This document shows, piece by piece, positions 17,185-25,480 of a stretch of DNA of 64,000 bases (positions are counted from its first letter, which is position 1; every line of letters starts with the position of its first letter). Origin of the DNA: Streptomyces sp. NRRL B-3428 (GTDB lineage: Bacteria; Actinomycetota; Actinomycetes; Streptomycetales; Streptomycetaceae). The notes beneath the pieces were generated by a model that worked only from the letters and a program-made list of their open reading frames with translations, had not been told where the DNA came from and did not search any database. The translations under genes and the position numbers were made by a program. The stretch covers positions 109,473-173,472 of the forward strand of contig JOGW01000016.1 in assembly GCA_000721375.1 (NCBI GenBank), in the 5' to 3' direction.

Positions 17185-17460
17185 TCAGGGACCGAGCAGG
17201 AGCAGCCGGGAGAAGGCCACGAGTTCGTCTGCGAGGCGAGGGCGGTTACGGAAGCGGGCGATGCGCAGGACGTTGTTGACCATGCCGAGTACGCCGTGGA
17301 CCGTCAACAGGGCGTCGGTGTGGTCAAGTTCGGGGCACACCCGGGAGAGGAAATCGACCCACTGGGCGACGTAGTCGCGCTGGATGCGCCGGATGATGTG
17401 ACGCTGTTCGTCCGGCGGATGGAGCACTTCGGTGACCAGGGCCGCGAGCAGCTGCGGAGA
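17185..17460 (-). pseudogene. TetR-family regulator, C-terminal remnant
   Basis: The reading frame runs from about 17460 down to a stop at 17185 and encodes some 90 residues. They look like the ligand-binding C-terminal half of a TetR regulator (PQLLAALVTEVLHPPDEQ, then QWVDFLSRVCPELDHTDALL and VNNVLRIARFRNRP). The whole helix-turn-helix half is missing. The frame ends abruptly where a fragment of a different gene begins on the other strand. It is best read as the surviving 3' part of a gene cut by a deletion. Confidence 0.7.
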
Positions 17461-17771
17461 CCTACGTGCTGGAGTCCATGGACAAGTGGCTGACCGCCAT
17501 CGCCGACGACGACTCCGCCCGCGACAAGCAGGCGAAAGTCCTCGCGAACATGCCCACCGGTCTCTCCGATGGCTGCTACCTCGCGGACGGCAAACGCATC
17601 AACGAGCCGCTGACCTACCCGGCGAGCGGACCGGGCGCCGAGGGCTACCCGATCGGTGCGGACCCGCACCTGCGCGCAGGTGAGCCCCTCGCCGAGTCCA
17701 CGCTCAAGTACGCCTGGAAGCCGGTGGACTTCAACGCCTACCGGATCCGCTTCACCGCGGCGGAAAAGTAG
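17459..17771 (+). pseudogene. DUF6351-type secreted protein, C-terminal remnant
   Basis: The frame from about 17459 (TYVLESMDKWLTAIADDD) to the stop at 17771 encodes about 104 residues that resemble the C-terminal end of the large secreted DUF6351 family, including GCYLADGKRINEPLTYP, a PHLRAG segment, LKYAWKPVDFNAYRI and the final FTAAEK. Intact members have several hundred residues, so most of the gene is gone and there is no start signal. It abuts the TetR remnant back to back at about 17460. Confidence 0.6.
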
Positions 17772-17978
17772 CGGCTGCGCGCGGCGTTCCCCTCCGGGTC
17801 TGTGACTACACGCGCCCTGGCCCTGTTCAGAATCAGCAGCCGCGCATGTGGACCACGTACGGCGACGACTGAGTACCCATCCTTGAACCTCGGGTGATCT
17901 CAGACACGGGCCACGGGAGAACGCACGTAGGCATGGTCCCTCTGCTCGCAGTGGGGAATCCCTGACGAGGCGATAGGA
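17772..17978. other. Short intergene after the deletion scar
   Basis: No gene is visible in these 207 bases. A gagg at 17967-17970 is the likely ribosome-binding site of the next gene. Confidence 0.4.
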
Positions 17979-18368
17979 GTGACGGCGTATGTGGCCATGG
18001 TGAAGACTGGCCAGATGCCCAAGGACGCTGGCGGATTCGTGTTCGTAGTGCTGGGTTTAGTACTCGTCGTCGCTGGCGTCCTGTTTCGGGGACGCGTTCT
18101 GCGCCCACTCTCGGCGGAGCGTGCTGAGGCGGCCGGAATCCGGGAGCGCTCCAGAAACCTGCTCTGTTCTTCGGGCATGGCAATCGCCGACGCGCGCCTA
18201 CGCGCCGGGAGCGGCGAGCCGGTAATCGTCACGGTCGACGACGTGACCACGATTGCGTGGCAGCACTACGGATACGTCGTGGAGCGCGACGAGGCGGCTG
18301 CCGCCCTGCGCTACGCCCTTGAAGCTGCCGGCGGCCATTCGGACTGTATGACCGATGCTTTCGACTGA
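17979..18368 (+). CDS. Small membrane protein of unknown function
   Basis: I do not recognise this 129-residue protein. It has one membrane helix near residues 18-36 (GFVFVVLGLVLVVAGVLF), then a charged region (RAEAAGIRERSRN) and a soluble C-terminal part with IVTVDDVTTIAWQHYGYVVE. The GTG at 17979 is supported by gagg eight bases upstream; an ATG at 17997 is an alternative that removes six residues. Third-position GC is lower than in most neighbours, as it is in the SMI1 gene downstream, which hints at a shared foreign origin. Confidence 0.65.
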   Translation: MTAYVAMVKTGQMPKDAGGFVFVVLGLVLVVAGVLFRGRVLRPLSAERAEAAGIRERSRNLLCSSGMAIADARLRAGSGEPVIVTVDDVTTIAWQHYGYVVERDEAAAALRYALEAAGGHSDCMTDAFD

Positions 18369-18452
18369 GAACCCACTTGCGAACTCAGTTGGATGTCGTC
18401 GCCGATGCCCGGTTGGGGCCATCGGTCCCTTCGGCCGTGTCGAGGAGGGCGC

Positions 18453-19025
18453 GTGGGTGTCGACGATTCGTGGAAAAAGATCGAACGCTGGATAGCTGAG
18501 CGTGCCCCACAGGAAGACCCCTTGCCAGCTCCCTGCTCTCACTTGGACCTGGAGTCCTTGTACGAGCGGCTCGGAGTACGGCTTCCGGATGATCTCGAAC
18601 GCTCTCTGCTACGCCACAACGGGTCTGGTCTGACCGAGATCCTCCCACCTGGGTTCACGCTCCTGAGCGTCGACGACATCTTGGAGAACCGAGCCGACTG
18701 GATGAAGTACGCGGCACCTGACGACGCAAGCCTGGGGGAAGGAGATAAGCCCTTCCTGGTCCCCTTCGCGAAGTTGAGCCGCATCCTGCTTCTGGTCGAC
18801 GTCAGGACAGGCCGTCTCGGCGAGTGGGAGAACGTGCAGGGCTTCTTCTGGGAGCGTGATCAGCTCTGGGGTTCGTTCACCAGCGCCATGGACTTCGTCG
18901 GCAACCTGCTGGCCTCGCCGCCTCCCTGGATCGCCATGCTGCCGGGCGACGACGAGTGGGAGGTGACCGAAAGGCATCCGGATTTCCCTGGGACGCTCAC
19001 GTGGACCGAAGATCCTATCGAGTGA
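18453..19025 (+). CDS. SMI1/KNR4 (SUKH) family protein
   Basis: The 190-residue cytosolic protein is of the SMI1/KNR4 superfamily. Typical elements are the LGVRLPDDLERSLLRHNGSG stretch near residues 40-60, ILPPGFTLLSVDDI, a middle KPFLVPFA segment and a WENVQGFFWERD strand. In bacteria SUKH proteins are often immunity proteins of polymorphic or contact-dependent toxins, but many are orphans. No toxin gene lies beside it here. The GTG at 18453 has gaggagg four bases upstream; an upstream in-frame ATG at 18393 has no such site. It follows the small membrane protein by 84 bp and may be co-transcribed. Confidence 0.8.
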   Translation: MGVDDSWKKIERWIAERAPQEDPLPAPCSHLDLESLYERLGVRLPDDLERSLLRHNGSGLTEILPPGFTLLSVDDILENRADWMKYAAPDDASLGEGDKPFLVPFAKLSRILLLVDVRTGRLGEWENVQGFFWERDQLWGSFTSAMDFVGNLLASPPPWIAMLPGDDEWEVTERHPDFPGTLTWTEDPIE

Positions 19026-19363
19026 TGCCTGGCGGCCTTGGGGACTGTAACGAGCTCCTCTGTTGCTTCCTCTCCGAAGGCAGGCGGCCAAGCCTTTGAG
19101 GCCATCGAACGGCGACGGGTTCATAGCCATACCTGGAACCCCCGGGCCTCACCGATCCTACGAATGACCGGGTTCGACCCTCAGCTGATACGTAGGACGG
19201 GTTCTGGGCTTGTCTTCGATGGTTTGTGAGCTTTGAGTTGATCACGTTCAGCGATGCTCTCGGGCCGTCTGGTCGTCTTGCCCATGTCGTGACGGGTGGC
19301 TCATCCTGCGGCCTTCGTATGAGTGCGGCTCTGTGAGGAACGCTGCTCATGCGAGGGCCACGG
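19026..19363. other. Gene-free stretch
   Basis: This 338-bp stretch lies between convergent genes. Its base composition is more AT-rich than its surroundings, and stop codons occur in every frame. A short frame near 19236-19340 (LITFSDALGPSGRLAHVV) could be an eroded coding remnant, but I cannot assign it. I see no strong hairpin. Confidence 0.4.
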
Positions 19364-20293
19364 TCAGTCGCGGAGGGCAACTTCGCTGGGGCCGTTGAAC
19401 GGGGCGAGGGAGGTCACTGTTCGCGGCGTCCGCAGCCCGTGGTTCTCCTCGAAGAGCTGCCGCGCCGCGCTGTATGACACCTCACCGACGGTCACCTCCG
19501 CGGCCCTGTCGTACAGCTTGCGGATGGTGTCCGTCATCTCCCTGTCGCTGCTGGCCCCGACCCCCCATATGTCCCACAGGAGTGTCTCGACCTTGTTGAG
19601 TGCTGCAAGGTCGAGCCGGACGTTCCCCGCCACGAACCACTCCCCGACCAGGGGGCCGTCTGGCAGCGGGAGCCCGTACGACTTCGGATCGGCCTCGCCC
19701 GCGCGGATCTGCTGCCAGGCGTCACCGGCCACCTGGAAGCGGTCGCGTGGGACGTCCATGGGGTCGAAGCCCACTTTGTGAGTCTCCACGACGAGGGGGT
19801 CCGCCAGCTCGGGGTCGGCGAGCAGCCACCCTCGCGTAGGGTCCCAGTACTCGGTGACCACATGGTCGACGTGGAAGCCGTCTGCACCGAAGTAGTCGGC
19901 GAAGCCTGACCGGATCCGGGCAGGTATGCCCACATGCCGCAGGAACGAACAGAGCAGTAGCGCGAAGTCACGGCAGACACCGACGAAGCGGTCGCCAACG
20001 TCGCGGCGCTGGGACAGCGGAGCATCGTCGCGAGCGGTGACGATCCGCAGGATGCCGTCGATGTAGCGCGTCTCAGCATCGTTGTGGAGGCGATCTTGCG
20101 GGATGGCGTAGGTGAAGAGGTCGCCTTCCATGCGGTGGACCATCAAGTCCCGCGCGACCCGGGCAAGTTCGCGCGGTTCAGAGGGCAGGGCGGCGTAGAG
20201 CGGTGTGAGGTCCCCAGGGTCGGAGAACGGGCTCTGCGCAGCGTAGAAGGCGGCGGCATCCGAGGCGAGGCAGGGCATTGGCATGCGCGTCAC
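19364..20293 (-). CDS. Transglutaminase-like superfamily protein
   Basis: The 309-residue protein has a transglutaminase/protease-like core. The triad can be seen: Cys107 in GDRFVGVCRDFALLLCSFLR, His144 in GFHVDHVVTEYW and Asp160 in WLLADPEL. There is no signal peptide, so it is cytosolic. Bacterial members act as peptidases or amidases, or are of unknown use. The GTG at 20293 is the most upstream start; ATG codons at residues 4 and 6 are alternatives, and ggaggggg lies about 14 bases upstream of the GTG. It diverges from the MOSC gene with only 71 bp between them, so they share a promoter region. Confidence 0.85.
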   Translation of the reverse strand: MTRMPMPCLASDAAAFYAAQSPFSDPGDLTPLYAALPSEPRELARVARDLMVHRMEGDLFTYAIPQDRLHNDAETRYIDGILRIVTARDDAPLSQRRDVGDRFVGVCRDFALLLCSFLRHVGIPARIRSGFADYFGADGFHVDHVVTEYWDPTRGWLLADPELADPLVVETHKVGFDPMDVPRDRFQVAGDAWQQIRAGEADPKSYGLPLPDGPLVGEWFVAGNVRLDLAALNKVETLLWDIWGVGASSDREMTDTIRKLYDRAAEVTVGEVSYSAARQLFEENHGLRTPRTVTSLAPFNGPSEVALRD

Positions 20294-20364
20294 CGTGTCA
20301 AATTTCGCCCCCTCCGTTCAAGGCCGGAGGCTGGATGCCAAGTTGAGTACCATAATTGATCTCC

Positions 20365-21210
20365 ATGGGGACTGTGACGGCGCTCTACCGGTATCCGGTG
20401 AAGTCCATGTTGGGCGAGGCTCTGGCGTCCGTGCTGGTGACTCACGCGGGACTGTCCGGGGACCGGACTCACGCCGTTCTCGACGAGACGGGCGCGATCG
20501 GGAGTGCCAAGCACCCGCGAAAGTGGGGGCATCTGCTGGGCTGTCGAAGCCGGGCAGCGGACGATGGCGCCGTCGAGGTGGAGCTGCCTGACGGAGCTGC
20601 CTTCACGGTGGGGGATCCCGAGCTGGATGCCAGGCTGTCCAAGCTGCTGGGCCGTGAGGTGAACGTCTCAGCCGACGCGCCCGCTCACAGCACGCTGGAG
20701 CGTGCGGTGCCGGAGTACGAAGGCGGCGTCCCGGATGCCATGCGAGCGTCGGCATCCGCGGACGCCACCGGAGAGAAGATCACTGTTGGCAAGGTCGCGC
20801 CGGGAACGTTCTTCGACTACGGCCGGGTTCACCTGGTCACCACGTCCTCGCTGAACAGACTCCGATCTCTGTATCCCGCCGGCGATTTCGACCAGCGTCG
20901 CTTCCGGCCGAACCTGGCGGTGGACACCGGCGAGGCACCGGCGTTCACGGAGGACGGCTGGCAGGACTCGCGGCTGCGGGTGGGTGAGGCACTGTTTCGC
21001 GTGGTGGTGCCCACGCCCCGCTGCGTGGTCCCCACGCTGGGCCATGACGAGCTGAAGGCCGACCCTGGAATCATGCGCACGATCGCCCGCGAACACCGAA
21101 TACCGGTCTTCGATTTGGGTCGGCTGGCGTGCTTCGGGGTGTACCTGGATGTCCTCGAACCCGGCACGGTCCGGCTGGGCGACACGGTCGCGCGGCAGGA
21201 TGCATCGTGA
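20365..21210 (+). CDS. MOSC-domain protein
   Basis: The 281-residue protein has an N-terminal MOSC beta-barrel (VTALYRYPVKSMLGEAL, HAGLSGDRTHAVLD) and a C-terminal MOSC domain (RFRPNLAVDT, then GEALFRVVVPTPRCVVPT with the conserved Cys). MOSC proteins bind molybdenum cofactor and carry sulfur or reduce N-hydroxylated compounds (YcbX/mARC type). The ATG at 20365 is chosen over a TTG nine bases upstream. No molybdenum-cofactor genes are near. It diverges from the transglutaminase-like gene. Confidence 0.92.
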   Translation: MGTVTALYRYPVKSMLGEALASVLVTHAGLSGDRTHAVLDETGAIGSAKHPRKWGHLLGCRSRAADDGAVEVELPDGAAFTVGDPELDARLSKLLGREVNVSADAPAHSTLERAVPEYEGGVPDAMRASASADATGEKITVGKVAPGTFFDYGRVHLVTTSSLNRLRSLYPAGDFDQRRFRPNLAVDTGEAPAFTEDGWQDSRLRVGEALFRVVVPTPRCVVPTLGHDELKADPGIMRTIAREHRIPVFDLGRLACFGVYLDVLEPGTVRLGDTVARQDAS

Positions 21211-21336
21211 TCAGGCAGTCGGCTGAGTGAGGTTCTGACGGCCGGACGGGGAGTGTCGGCGCGGTGGATCCGTGTGCGCCGGGAAGGGCGTGTCCAGTGA
21301 AATGATCAGCGGGCTTCCGCAGAAAGGCGCGCCACC

Positions 21337-22272
21337 ATGCCCCACCACCACCAGCATCTCCGCCGCCGTACCGCGTTGACCGCATTCGCCCTCGCGGCGG
21401 CAACACCACTGACAGCCTGCACCGCGAGCGAAACCGAAACCACCAAGAAGGCCTCAAAGCCCGCCCCCTCGCGCACCACCGACCTCGCGACCCGGGAACT
21501 GGCGGAACTGGAGCGCGAGTTCGACGCGCACCTCGGCGTCTACGCCGTCGACACCGGCAGCGGCCGGGAGCTGGCCCATCAGGCGGACGACCGCTTCGCG
21601 TACTGCTCCACCTGCAAGGCGTTCCTGGCGGCTGCGGTGCTCAAGAAGCGCACACTGGCCGGTATCGACAGCCGCGTGCCGGTGCGGGCCGCCGATGTCG
21701 AGGGCTGGTCCCCGGTGACCCAGCGCCGCATCGGCGACCGGATGTCGCTGCGAGCCCTGTGCGACGCCGCCGTCCGATACAGCGACAACGGCGCGGCGAA
21801 CGCCCTCTTCCACGAACTCGGCGGACCGGCCGGCCTGCAGCGCGCGCTGCGCGCGATCGGCGACCGTACGACACGCTGCGACCGCTTCGAGGTCGAACTG
21901 AGCGAGGCCGCGCCGGGCGACGAGAGGGACACCAGCACCCCGCGTGCGATGGCCCGATCCCTGCGAGAATTCACACTCGGCGACGCGCTGCCCACGGCCG
22001 AGCGAGCCGCACTCACGGACTGGCTCGTACGCAACACCACCGGCGGGAAACTCATCCGCGCCGGCGCCCCGGACGGCTGGCGCATCGGCGACAAGACCGG
22101 CAACGGCTCGTACGGAACCCGTAACGACATCGCCCTGGCCTGGCCACCGGACGGATCCGACCCGCTCGTACTGGCCGTGATGTCCCGGCGCAATGGCGAC
22201 GACAAGGGCGCGGAACACGACGACGAGCTGATCGCCCGCGCGGCCGGCACCGTCTTCAAGGCGCTGGCTTAG
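21337..22272 (+). CDS. Class A beta-lactamase (putative lipoprotein)
   Basis: This 311-residue serine beta-lactamase has a lipobox LTAC with Cys28, so it is probably anchored to the outer face of the membrane. The active-site motifs of class A are present: S-T-C-K (Ser91, Lys94), SDN (149-151), an omega loop E-V-E-L-S in which Glu186 is the deacylation base, and KTG (253-255). Two details are unusual. The Asn that normally follows E-x-x-x in the ELN motif is Ser188, and Cys90 sits just before the nucleophile, as in some carbapenemases, but no obvious partner cysteine follows KTG. Activity is likely but its spectrum is unknown. The ATG at 21337 follows a purine-rich site. A strong terminator follows. 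Confidence 0.93.
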   Translation: MPHHHQHLRRRTALTAFALAAATPLTACTASETETTKKASKPAPSRTTDLATRELAELEREFDAHLGVYAVDTGSGRELAHQADDRFAYCSTCKAFLAAAVLKKRTLAGIDSRVPVRAADVEGWSPVTQRRIGDRMSLRALCDAAVRYSDNGAANALFHELGGPAGLQRALRAIGDRTTRCDRFEVELSEAAPGDERDTSTPRAMARSLREFTLGDALPTAERAALTDWLVRNTTGGKLIRAGAPDGWRIGDKTGNGSYGTRNDIALAWPPDGSDPLVLAVMSRRNGDDKGAEHDDELIARAAGTVFKALA

Positions 22273-22290
22273 CGCGAGGAACTCCGTGTG

Positions 22291-22326
22291 TCCTGGGTCC
22301 CCCTCGCGACCGAGGGGGACCCAGGA
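22291..22326. terminator. Bidirectional terminator
   Basis: Perfect 16-base arms (22291-22306 and 22311-22326) with a four-base loop sit between the convergent beta-lactamase and O-methyltransferase genes. Confidence 0.9.
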
Positions 22327-22337
22327 CTTTGCGGTGC

Positions 22338-24020
22338 TTAGGACCTCACGGCCCGGCGGGCATGCAGGGTATGACTGTCCAGCGGGAGCGGGCTGTGGCC
22401 GACGAGGGTGAGACCCGCGTCGGCGAGCAGCCGTGCGTAGTGCTCCAGGGTGCGTTCGCGGCCGCCGACATTGCAGCGCATATGCAGGTCCCAGGCGGTG
22501 GCCAGGGAGGGGGAGTTGTCGCCGGGCAGGAGCCTTTCGACGATGAGGAGGTCGGCATCCGCGGGCATGGCCTCGGCGCAGTGGCGCAGAATCTTGCGGC
22601 AGATGTCGTCGTTCCAGTCGTGCAGGATGCGCGACAGGAGGTAGACGTCCTTGCCGGCGGGAACGTCCGCGAAATCGCCCGCGACGAAGGTGCAGCGCCC
22701 GGCATCCAGGCGCTTGCGGGCCGCGTCGATGACGTGCGGGCGTTCGAGCAGGACGGCGTCGAGGCTGGGATGGGCGCCGAGGATGCGGCTGAGCAGTTCG
22801 CCGTTGCCGCCGGCGATGTCGACTACGGTCGCGCCGTGCGGCCGGCCGGCTGCCGCGGCCAGTACGGGGTGGGTGGGCAGCGGTTCGAACATGCGCCGGC
22901 TCGCGGCCATGGACTGGTCGAAGAGAGCGGCGAGTTGTGGATCGGCCGCGAAGTGGTCGAAGTGGTTGGCGCCGTGGAGGTGCTCGAAGGCGACTTGGCC
23001 GGTGCGTACGGTGTGGGCGAGCGCCGCGAACGACTGGTAGAACGGCCCGCCGTACATCAGGGCCAGCGGGCGCATCGAGCCGGGGTCGTCCCGGCGCAGC
23101 AGCGTCCCGAGTGCGGTCAGGCGGAAACTGTCGGGGGCCTCTTGGACGGTGAGGCCGAGCATGGCGAGGTAGCGCAGCAGGACCGCCAGCGTGTCCGGAT
23201 CGGCGTCGACCGCGAGGGCCAATGACGTGGCGGTGGTGGGTTTTTCGGTGTCGAGGGCGTCGGCGAGCTGTAGCTGGGCGCAGACGTTCAGCACCTGGGT
23301 GGTCCATGCACCGGTGAACAGCTGCAGCAACGTTTCGGCGGGCTGCCCACGACGGAAGGCCTCCAGATGGGAGGCCAGCTGGTCGCGGTGGTCGCCAGGT
23401 GCGTACAACTCGATCCGCCCGTAAGGGGCTTTGGTGGTGGGCGGCGCGGCGAAGTAGAAGACGGTGCCGTTCTCGTGCGGGTTGTACCCGCCGCCGTCCG
23501 GGACCGCCCCATGGTGGGCGAAGCTGGCACGCAGCCCGCGCAGCGCCAGCGGATCGGGATCGTCGACCTCGAACGCGACATGTGCCTCGTCCTGCTGGGC
23601 TCGCTCCCGTACGGCGATGTCCTCCAGATCGGAGCCGGGCGGCACCGTGAGGGCGAACACCTCGATCACTCGCGAGCGGCCGTCGCGGCCGAGGACGGAC
23701 GGGCGCAGAATGCCGACGTCCAGGTCCGCGCCGGCACGCCCGTACCGCTGGGCGAGACGGTCGCGCACCACCACGCTCGGCTGGGGCGGAGCGTCGGTGA
23801 ACAGACCGCATTCGGCGAACGTGGCGTGCAGCGCGTCAGGATGGGCGGGGAAGAGCAGCAGTGCCGCGTGCGCGAAGTGGCACCGCTCGACCAGCGCGCG
23901 CAGTTCCGGGCCGTCGAGCCCGGGCAGCAGAAGTGGCAGGAGGCTTTCGCTGTCCTGCCCGATGACGAAGTCCACCGTCGCGCGCAGGCGCGACGTGTCG
24001 TCCGACAACGCCGTGATCAT
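22338..24020 (-). CDS. O-methyltransferase with N-terminal VOC-like extension
   Basis: The 560-residue protein has two parts. Residues ~240-560 are a SAM-dependent O-methyltransferase of the plant COMT/bacterial AcbOMT type: a dimerisation winged helix, the SAM loop VVDIAGGNGELL, RPHVIDAARKRL, GDFADVPAGKDVYLLSRILHDW (split across strands 4-5) and the catalytic His of LHDWND. Residues 1-235 are an extension that resembles a vicinal-oxygen-chelate fold, with DEAHVAFEVDD (His) and GTVFYFAAP followed by RIELYA (Glu). Ordinary family members have about 340 residues. The ATG at 24020 has gaggga 9 bases upstream. It follows the PobA-like gene on the same strand with a hairpin between them, so the pair may modify one phenolic compound: hydroxylation, then methylation. 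Confidence 0.85.
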   Translation of the reverse strand: MITALSDDTSRLRATVDFVIGQDSESLLPLLLPGLDGPELRALVERCHFAHAALLLFPAHPDALHATFAECGLFTDAPPQPSVVVRDRLAQRYGRAGADLDVGILRPSVLGRDGRSRVIEVFALTVPPGSDLEDIAVRERAQQDEAHVAFEVDDPDPLALRGLRASFAHHGAVPDGGGYNPHENGTVFYFAAPPTTKAPYGRIELYAPGDHRDQLASHLEAFRRGQPAETLLQLFTGAWTTQVLNVCAQLQLADALDTEKPTTATSLALAVDADPDTLAVLLRYLAMLGLTVQEAPDSFRLTALGTLLRRDDPGSMRPLALMYGGPFYQSFAALAHTVRTGQVAFEHLHGANHFDHFAADPQLAALFDQSMAASRRMFEPLPTHPVLAAAAGRPHGATVVDIAGGNGELLSRILGAHPSLDAVLLERPHVIDAARKRLDAGRCTFVAGDFADVPAGKDVYLLSRILHDWNDDICRKILRHCAEAMPADADLLIVERLLPGDNSPSLATAWDLHMRCNVGGRERTLEHYARLLADAGLTLVGHSPLPLDSHTLHARRAVRS

Positions 24021-24065
24021 CAGGGGGATGTCCCTCATTCCGGTGTTCGGTGGGGTGGTGCACAT

Positions 24066-24094
24066 CCGCCCGCGCGACTCGAGCGCGCGGGCGG
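24066..24094 (-). terminator. Hairpin between the hydroxylase and O-methyltransferase genes
   Basis: Perfect 11-base GC-rich arms ccgcccgcgcg (24066-24076) and cgcgcgggcgg (24084-24094) with a 7-base loop. It may terminate or attenuate transcription from the hydroxylase into the methyltransferase. Confidence 0.6.
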
Positions 24095-24119
24095 GGTTCT
24101 GTGGGGGAGCGAGAGGCGC

Positions 24120-25295
24120 TCAGACGCCGACGTAGTGCTCGGCGAACCAGTCCTGATGGCTGCGGGAAGTGCGCAGTTCGGCCATACGGGCCCGTCGCAG
24201 CCGGTTGTGGAACAACGACTCGCTGTCCGTGCCGGCCGGGCCGTGCAGCAGATCGATCATCCAGCGCGAGAACTCCTGCGCGGCCCAGATACGGGCCAGA
24301 CAGCGCGCCGAATACGCCTCCAGGCCGCTCGGGTCGGCGCGGGTGAGGACGTCGATGAGGGCGTCGGCGAGGAGTTCGGCGGCGAGAATCGCGAGGTTGG
24401 CGCCCTTGGCCGCGGACGGACTGATCAGACTGGCGGCGTCGCCCGCCAGGAACAGGGCGCCGTGGCGCAGGGGTTCGACGACATCGGAGTCGAACTCGAC
24501 CGTCCCGCGCTGCACGATGCGGCCCCGGCGCAGCGGGCCGTACTCCTTGGCGCGCATACGCAACTCGAGCTCGTCCCAGATCCGTTCCTCGGACCAGGCC
24601 TCGGCCGGGGTGCCGCGCGGGACTTGCAGGTAGTAGCGGGTGATGTCGGCGCTGCGGGCCATATGCCCGGCGAACCCGCGCTCGTGGACGGCGTAACCGA
24701 CGGCGTCCAGGCTGGGCGGTGCCTTGGCCAGCAGACCCAGCCACGTCACCCGGTGATCGCGGCGAAAGCGCTGCACACCCTGCGGCAATGAGCGCCGCGC
24801 CGCACCAAGACGACCGTCGCACCCCGCGACGTAGCGCGCCTGCCATCGGGTGGGGCGCCCCTCCGCGGTGCGCGCGCTCACCCACGGCCGGTCGCTGTCG
24901 GCGTCGTGCACACCGCTCGCCTCGGTGTCGAGGTGGATCCGGCCGCCGGCGGCGAGGTACTGCGCCAACAGGTCGGTCACCAGGTCCTGTTGGGGGTAGA
25001 CGGTGTGCGCCTCGCCGCGCCCGAGCCGGCTGTAGTCCAGCCGGAACCGGCCGTCGTCGGTACGGAACTCGCACACGCTGTGCTGCTGACCGCCCCGCCG
25101 CAGCCCGCCCGACAGGCCGTGCCGGTCGAGGATGCGCACGGTGTTGGCGGCCAGGAACCCGGCTCGTGCCCGGCTCTCGATATGGCCCCGGCCGGCCCGC
25201 TCGAGCACGACGCAGTCGATCCCGCGGGCCTGCAGCAGATTGGCGAGCACGAGCCCGCTGGGCCCGGCCCCGAGAATCACCACGTCCGCTGCCAT
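24120..25295 (-). CDS. 4-hydroxybenzoate 3-monooxygenase-like flavoprotein (PobA-like)
   Basis: The 391-residue group A flavin monooxygenase has the usual length of PobA. The FAD/NADPH motifs are present: GAGPSG at residues 9-14, a CDG fingerprint in YVAGCDGRLG, and LFLAGDAASL. The C-terminal RIWAAQEFSRWMIDLLH is very close to true PobA. However, the loop after GD reads ASLISPSAAKGANLA where PobA has AHIVPPTGAKGLNLA, so the substrate may not be plain 4-hydroxybenzoate. No protocatechuate pathway is near; instead an O-methyltransferase follows. The ATG at 25295 places the FAD motif at the correct distance, but no clear ribosome-binding site is seen and a GTG further upstream is possible. Confidence 0.88.
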   Translation of the reverse strand: MAADVVILGAGPSGLVLANLLQARGIDCVVLERAGRGHIESRARAGFLAANTVRILDRHGLSGGLRRGGQQHSVCEFRTDDGRFRLDYSRLGRGEAHTVYPQQDLVTDLLAQYLAAGGRIHLDTEASGVHDADSDRPWVSARTAEGRPTRWQARYVAGCDGRLGAARRSLPQGVQRFRRDHRVTWLGLLAKAPPSLDAVGYAVHERGFAGHMARSADITRYYLQVPRGTPAEAWSEERIWDELELRMRAKEYGPLRRGRIVQRGTVEFDSDVVEPLRHGALFLAGDAASLISPSAAKGANLAILAAELLADALIDVLTRADPSGLEAYSARCLARIWAAQEFSRWMIDLLHGPAGTDSESLFHNRLRRARMAELRTSRSHQDWFAEHYVGV

Positions 25296-25445
25296 GGCGT
25301 CGCCATGCAGATGTTGACCTTGTGTCACGCAGCGGAGTTTATGCACAGTAATGGTGAAGAAACGGTGGATATCACCTGGTTGCGGGGTGGCATTTCAGGA
25401 AGTCCGATCGGAGTTTGCCGTACCCGCTGTCTGCACGCGGCCGTT

Positions 25446-25472
25446 GAGGGGAGGCACGGATGGCCTCCCCTC
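25446..25472 (-). terminator. Terminator of the GH3 operon
   Basis: Perfect arms gaggggaggc (25446-25455) and gcctcccctc (25463-25472) lie nine bases beyond the last stop codon of the MFS-GH3-SurE-esterase-GH3 operon. Confidence 0.85.
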
Positions 25473-25480
25473 GGGCCGGC

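Noticed and set aside
17304..17669. Minus-strand frame over the deletion scar
   Set aside because: It crosses the junction in a frame unrelated to either remnant.
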